Shown here one piece after another: positions 59,857-64,000 of a stretch of DNA of 64,000 nucleotides. The notes beneath the pieces were generated by a model. That model was not told the DNA's origin. It saw only the letters and a list, made by a program, of their open reading frames with translations, and did no database searches. This DNA comes from Distichodus sexfasciatus (lineage: Eukaryota > Chordata > Actinopteri > Characiformes > Distichodontidae), in contig JAVGVS010000025.1 in NCBI GenBank assembly GCA_032718565.1, positions 1,398,840 through 1,462,839 on the forward strand. The letters run 5' to 3'. Made by a program: the position numbers and the translations under genes. Every line of letters starts with the position of its first letter. Positions within the stretch are counted from its first letter, which is position 1.

Positions 59857-60840
59857 AGAACGTTTGGTACTGATGCGGTACACTTTGCAGTGGAAAAACC
59901 TACATTACCTCTGGTAACACTTTTGAAGCTTTCTATACCTTGAAGAGCAGGAGAAGGATGAAAAGCCTCTGAGGACTGCAGACTGGTCTGCGTTATCTCT
60001 CTGTGGACATGCAGCGTTTTGTCGTGTTTGACCGTAGACATCCGTGTCTCCGTCCAAGAATTGTAGATTTTCAGTTCAATTAAATTTCAGTTAGCGAAAT
60101 CCTAGCAAACAGGGGGAGACCCTGCGGGAAATTAGCTGTGTGAAATTTCAATCAATGTTAAATTTCATACCGGTGTCGGACTGTGTGGCTCCCCGAGCAT
60201 GTGTTTGGACAAATTTTATTAGAGTACGGGGTTATCGCCTCGGCCAGCACGCTGTGTAGAAAGAGAGGTGAACAGGTAGGTGTGTTTGGGTGGGATGTAA
60301 TAAGTTAAAATGAAACAAGCAAGATCCAACGACAGTTAGTGGTTGTAAATTAAGGGTCGAGTGATTTTCGGTCCAATTATTGGCCTCGATTTTCAGCATT
60401 TTATGATTTTTAGCATTTTATGAGCAAAATCCTATTTTGCTCTGATTCAACTGCCCATCTCTGAAATTCTGTACACTTTGAGTTAAGAACATTATGAAAA
60501 GTTCTTAGATTTAAACATGTGTTAAATTAAGTTTTATTTTGAAGTATTAGTTTTTCTAACACTTTCTATTTTTACAATTTGTATTTATTTTTTTAGCAGA
60601 GTTATCCCTGTCCTTGATTAGTAATGATTAGTATCAGCCCTTACCAAAACATATTATTTGACTCCAAATATATATGATGTAAGCCTGTCTGGTGATAAAA
60701 CAAGTTTGAAAAATAGATTTTAGTTCTAAATTAAAATGTAGACCCACGTTATTTCTAGGTTTTTTTTAATTAGGTTTTTTGGTTGACATCTTGTGAAACC
60801 AGTGTGTTAATTCTAATTATCGACAGTTTCAAGATTCTAA
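59857..60840. other. Intron segment
   Basis: AT-rich. Bases 60350-60430 (GGGTCGAGTGATTTTCGGTC) may be a MITE end. No exon recognised. Confidence 0.3.
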
Positions 60841-61200
60841 GGCCTCGTTCACACGGACGTCTGAATCAGGCGTTTTTCTGGCATTCGTGGCGCCAGGTGA
60901 GCGCCGACTGAATGCCGACCATTTTTCTGCTCATTGGAGCAAATCAAAGCATCCACACGGGCGTTCAGCACCGGCGTTTGGCCGGCTGCGCGTTCGGGTG
61001 ACATCAAATAAACGCTGCATGCAACGTTTTCTCGGCGTCGAAATCCTGACGAACGTGAGGAAAACGACGCTATTGTGAACACCTGTGAAACGCTATTGCG
61101 AACGCCAGTGAAACGCCAATAGAACGCAGCTACAAAACGCAGCAAGAATGCATATGGCGTTCAGAGGGCGTTCATTTCAAACATCCATGTGGACGAGGCC
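60841..61200. mobile_element. CpG-rich Harbinger-like MITE
   Basis: Inverted ends GGCCTCGTTCACACGGACG and CATCCATGTGGACGAGGCC. Flanking trinucleotides are TAA and TGA. It contains many AACGC/GCGTT words. 360 bp, no transposase. Confidence 0.75.
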
Positions 61201-64000
61201 TGAAAGTGCAAATCATCTCTGTTCTTTCAGATGTGAGTCTGACAGAATGCACCAACTCCCTCAGTGAAGCACGTTTCGTCTTATTTTACTTGCAGAGAGT
61301 CAGACTTTCTTGTGTTTTAACACCATCTTAAAGAATAGTATTTCGTAATATTGAATTAAAAGTGCTAACCACTAATGTCAAATTAGTCATCAGAATAATT
61401 GGTTTGAATATCAAAAAGGAGAAAAGAGTGAACCATGCTACCACGAGCGTCTCCTAATAAGATACTATCCAAAAGTGTATGTTGATTAAAAAAAAACAAG
61501 ACACGGTACTGTAAAAAAGTGATCAGTTATAGTTACTAGTAACTTCTTCCAAAAAGTAACTAGTTACCAGAAAAACTAACTATTGTGTTACATTTTTAAA
61601 AATATGTTCAAATATGTCAAAGCATTTGGATCCCCCTCCTTAAAAAGCATGTGATGATGAGATTAGAATAGTTTACAACCGACGTGGAGAAAACTGTTTC
61701 TTCTTGGTCATAATCTACATTTCACATATACATTCTTGCCTGTTATCTTGGTGAGGGGAATAGTAAAGTCTGTACTTCCTGTTTAAAAACGTTACTTTTG
61801 AATTCTCGCTGTGTGTCTCTTGGTCGGTTTTGTGTGCGACTGACTGTGTGTGTGTGCTTGTGTGTGAACACCTGCCCAACTCTGCCTCTTATTGGCTTAC
61901 CATGAAATTTTACTGTTCCTTAGCCAGTCATCATCACTTACCCACCCCTGCCACGACTAAAGAAAAGAATGAACAACTTGAGAGAGCCTGGTTGGATGAA
62001 AACAGCTTTAATAAGATTAAGTATAGTAAGTTGCCGCATTTTATACTCAGTAACGATAAGAGTGTTGTAATGATGATAAAAATGAATTAAATAGATTACC
62101 TGTTACTGATAAAAACAACGCAGTTTATTTGTAACGGCGTTATTCCCATTAATGCTGACTAATATTAACCTATTAAATCCTGAGACTGTTTTACAGATTT
62201 TTGCTGTAAAAAAGATAATATAAAGTAACGTGTATATCTCAGCAACCACAATGTCTGTTGTTATGCTTTTGGTATCATTATAAAGGTAACACTTGTGAGA
62301 TTACTATGGAATCAGCATACATGTTACTGGGTCTGAATAAAGGAAGATGCAACACAGCAGAACATTAAAAAAAAATCATGTTTGCCAAAAAAAACCCCAA
62401 ACATATTATCTGCGTAATCTGCGGAGTCACGGCTTTCATATGATATGCGGTATGCATGGTTAGCCGTAGTAGTATAGATTCTACAGCCGTATTTCTTCCA
62501 CGTAGACCTACGCAGTGTTTTTGTTCTTTTTTTATTTATGTGTTTGGTGTTGGAATTGTGTTGTTTAGGTGGAATTTGTTTGAGATTTTTACACGAGATC
62601 CTATCGGTGATGTTGATGTGCCGCATGCATATGTTGGTTTACGTTTACCGACTATTTAAAGCCTTCTCGTTCTGCCCCCAGTACCGGAAGCGATCAGGCT
62701 CAAGCTGTTAAGAAACATATTTAAGCTGTAATGAGCATATCACAACAAATATTGAGGTTTTCTTGCACTGTTAATGTGCACTATCTATTCTACACTTAGC
62801 TTCACTGTAACTGGTGCAGCAGGTGTAATTATCCCAGTTATGCCGAGCCTGTTTGTGGTACTTATGCCTGAAGTTGTATTTACACCCACACACTGTGCCT
62901 CGCTGGTACATCCGGCCTGAGGGCTGCAGAGAGGAAACACCGGGTCACGCTACGTCTCCAGAGATCTTCACTCTGACAGCCTTCCTCACTGTTATTTGAC
63001 ACCTCACACACATCACTCACCCTGTAGAGATCAGATTGATTTAGTTTCTCACTTCAAGCTGACAGCTCTATACAATAGACTCCAAATTGACATTTTAATG
63101 AAGAGATTTTGTCAGTACGTACATCACTACACATATATGTGTTTACATGTGGCGTATAGTCGAGGTCAAACGATATGTTGTTTTCAGAGCCGATATTGAT
63201 ACCTTGATTACTAATAAAGGGGGACAATAACTAATAATTTGAGCAACTACGTTTTTTTTATTAAAGAAACCCAAAATAAGAGAATTATTCATTAATCGTA
63301 ATTGTAAAATCTTAAATTAATTGTGATAGTGATTTGAGTTCATATTGCCCAGCCCTTCCATAAATCCTCTCCGACTCTCACTCTCTCTCTCCCGCTACAT
63401 TGAGAGCGCTCCCCAAAGGTCTGGCTCTGGGCGGCGTGTACACAAGCTGCACACGCGACTGGAATAAGTCACAATGATTAAAGTCAAAACAATATTGGTC
63501 ACCATCCAAGTCAAACCTGCCCCACTGTAACCTTGACGAGCTTTAGCACAGTTCACATTACTTATGGTCTGCCTTACATCACGCCTCATTCGCTAGAGTA
63601 AATAAAGCCAGCACTGTACCCATGCAGGGGAGCGGCCCGGGCATTAGGCAGCGATAAGGAGAGTTATTAGACAGCTGATGGGATAGATATTGGGCCTAAT
63701 AAATGATGGAGTCCTCCTTTGAAAATGGATAGAATTATTAAGTGAGTGTGGCATCTCCGAGCGCCGGCATGGGAGCTGGCATGTAAGTAATCAAAAGATT
63801 GATGATGGCCGAAATAGACTTTTCTCTCTTTGCTTTGCCATCGTGCTCGGAATATTTCAGTGACTGTTTTTTTCCCCTTTGCCTTTGTCCAGATTAAAAA
63901 AAAACACAGTTTGTGTGTGTTTACCAAATTTAGATTTGTTAGATTTGGATTGTGTGGTGTGTTTGAATTTGTAATGGTGCAGTGTCACCGTACGCATGTG
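61201..64000. other. End of window, intron
   Basis: Bases 61510-62150 begin with AGTTACTAGTAACTTC words and end with TTGTAACGGCGTTATTCCC, a pattern of a fish MITE family. Bases 63160-63355 end CATATTGCCCAGCCCTT, another MITE-like end. Bases 63590-63850 are unique and could be a conserved element. No further ADCK1 exon is recognised. Confidence 0.4.

Noticed and set aside
51370..64000. Next ADCK1 exon (catalytic HCDPHPGN loop)
   Set aside because: Searched by eye for the motif and for the ISRHLGKMY start; none found, so it is presumed to lie beyond the window.

Overview
This is vertebrate, almost certainly teleost fish, nuclear DNA. It has long introns, GT-AG exons, (CA)n/(GT)n and (TTA)n microsatellites, and many tRNA-derived SINEs, hAT, Tc1 and Harbinger-like elements of types common in fish. 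The repeated short tail resembling ACATTTACAGCATTTAGC suggests an otophysan fish (catfish, characin or electric-fish side), but that is an inference from memory. No bacterial-style operons, rRNA genes or true tRNA genes were seen.

The only protein-coding gene I can support is ADCK1 (aarF-domain-containing kinase 1, UbiB/ADCK atypical kinase family) on the + strand. Four internal exons are present: 8115-8318, 46914-47072, 47636-47794 and 51253-51369. Together they encode 213 codons running from just before the KxGQ motif, through the alanine-rich nucleotide loop, the VAVK lysine and the ExD motif, to the hinge. The first exon(s) lie upstream of the window. The exons with the catalytic loop and metal-binding motif lie downstream. 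All four exons are phase 0/0, with lengths 204, 159, 159 and 117 nt, so any one of them could be skipped without a frameshift.

The rest is intron. Upstream of the first exon (1-8114) are a LINE 3' end, two diverged copies of an unclassified ~170-bp sequence at 2300 and 6750, SINE copies, and a purine-rich block facing a pyrimidine-rich block (5068-5958). The 38.6-kb intron (8319-46913) starts with a TCAGACTCCTAC-type minisatellite that abuts the splice donor. It then carries a 5.2-kb AT-rich tandem array (16312-21541), a 21-bp minisatellite (30415-30860), nested SINEs, a foldback Tc1 derivative, two copies of one hAT MITE family, a decayed Tc1 transposase gene and a Harbinger-like MITE just before the next exon. 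The next introns are 563 bp and 3458 bp. The last, incomplete intron (51370-64000) holds a DNA element with two SINEs nested in it, more MITEs and several GC-richer, repeat-free blocks that could be conserved noncoding elements.

The most notable signals concern how repeats sit relative to splicing. Exon 47636-47794 is bracketed by (TG)n at its acceptor and (AC)n at its donor, which are complementary in the pre-mRNA. The 5.2-kb array repeats a branch-point-plus-acceptor-like motif on the transcribed strand about 165 times. A minisatellite begins at, and reads in frame through, a splice donor. These are hypotheses from sequence; no function has been shown.
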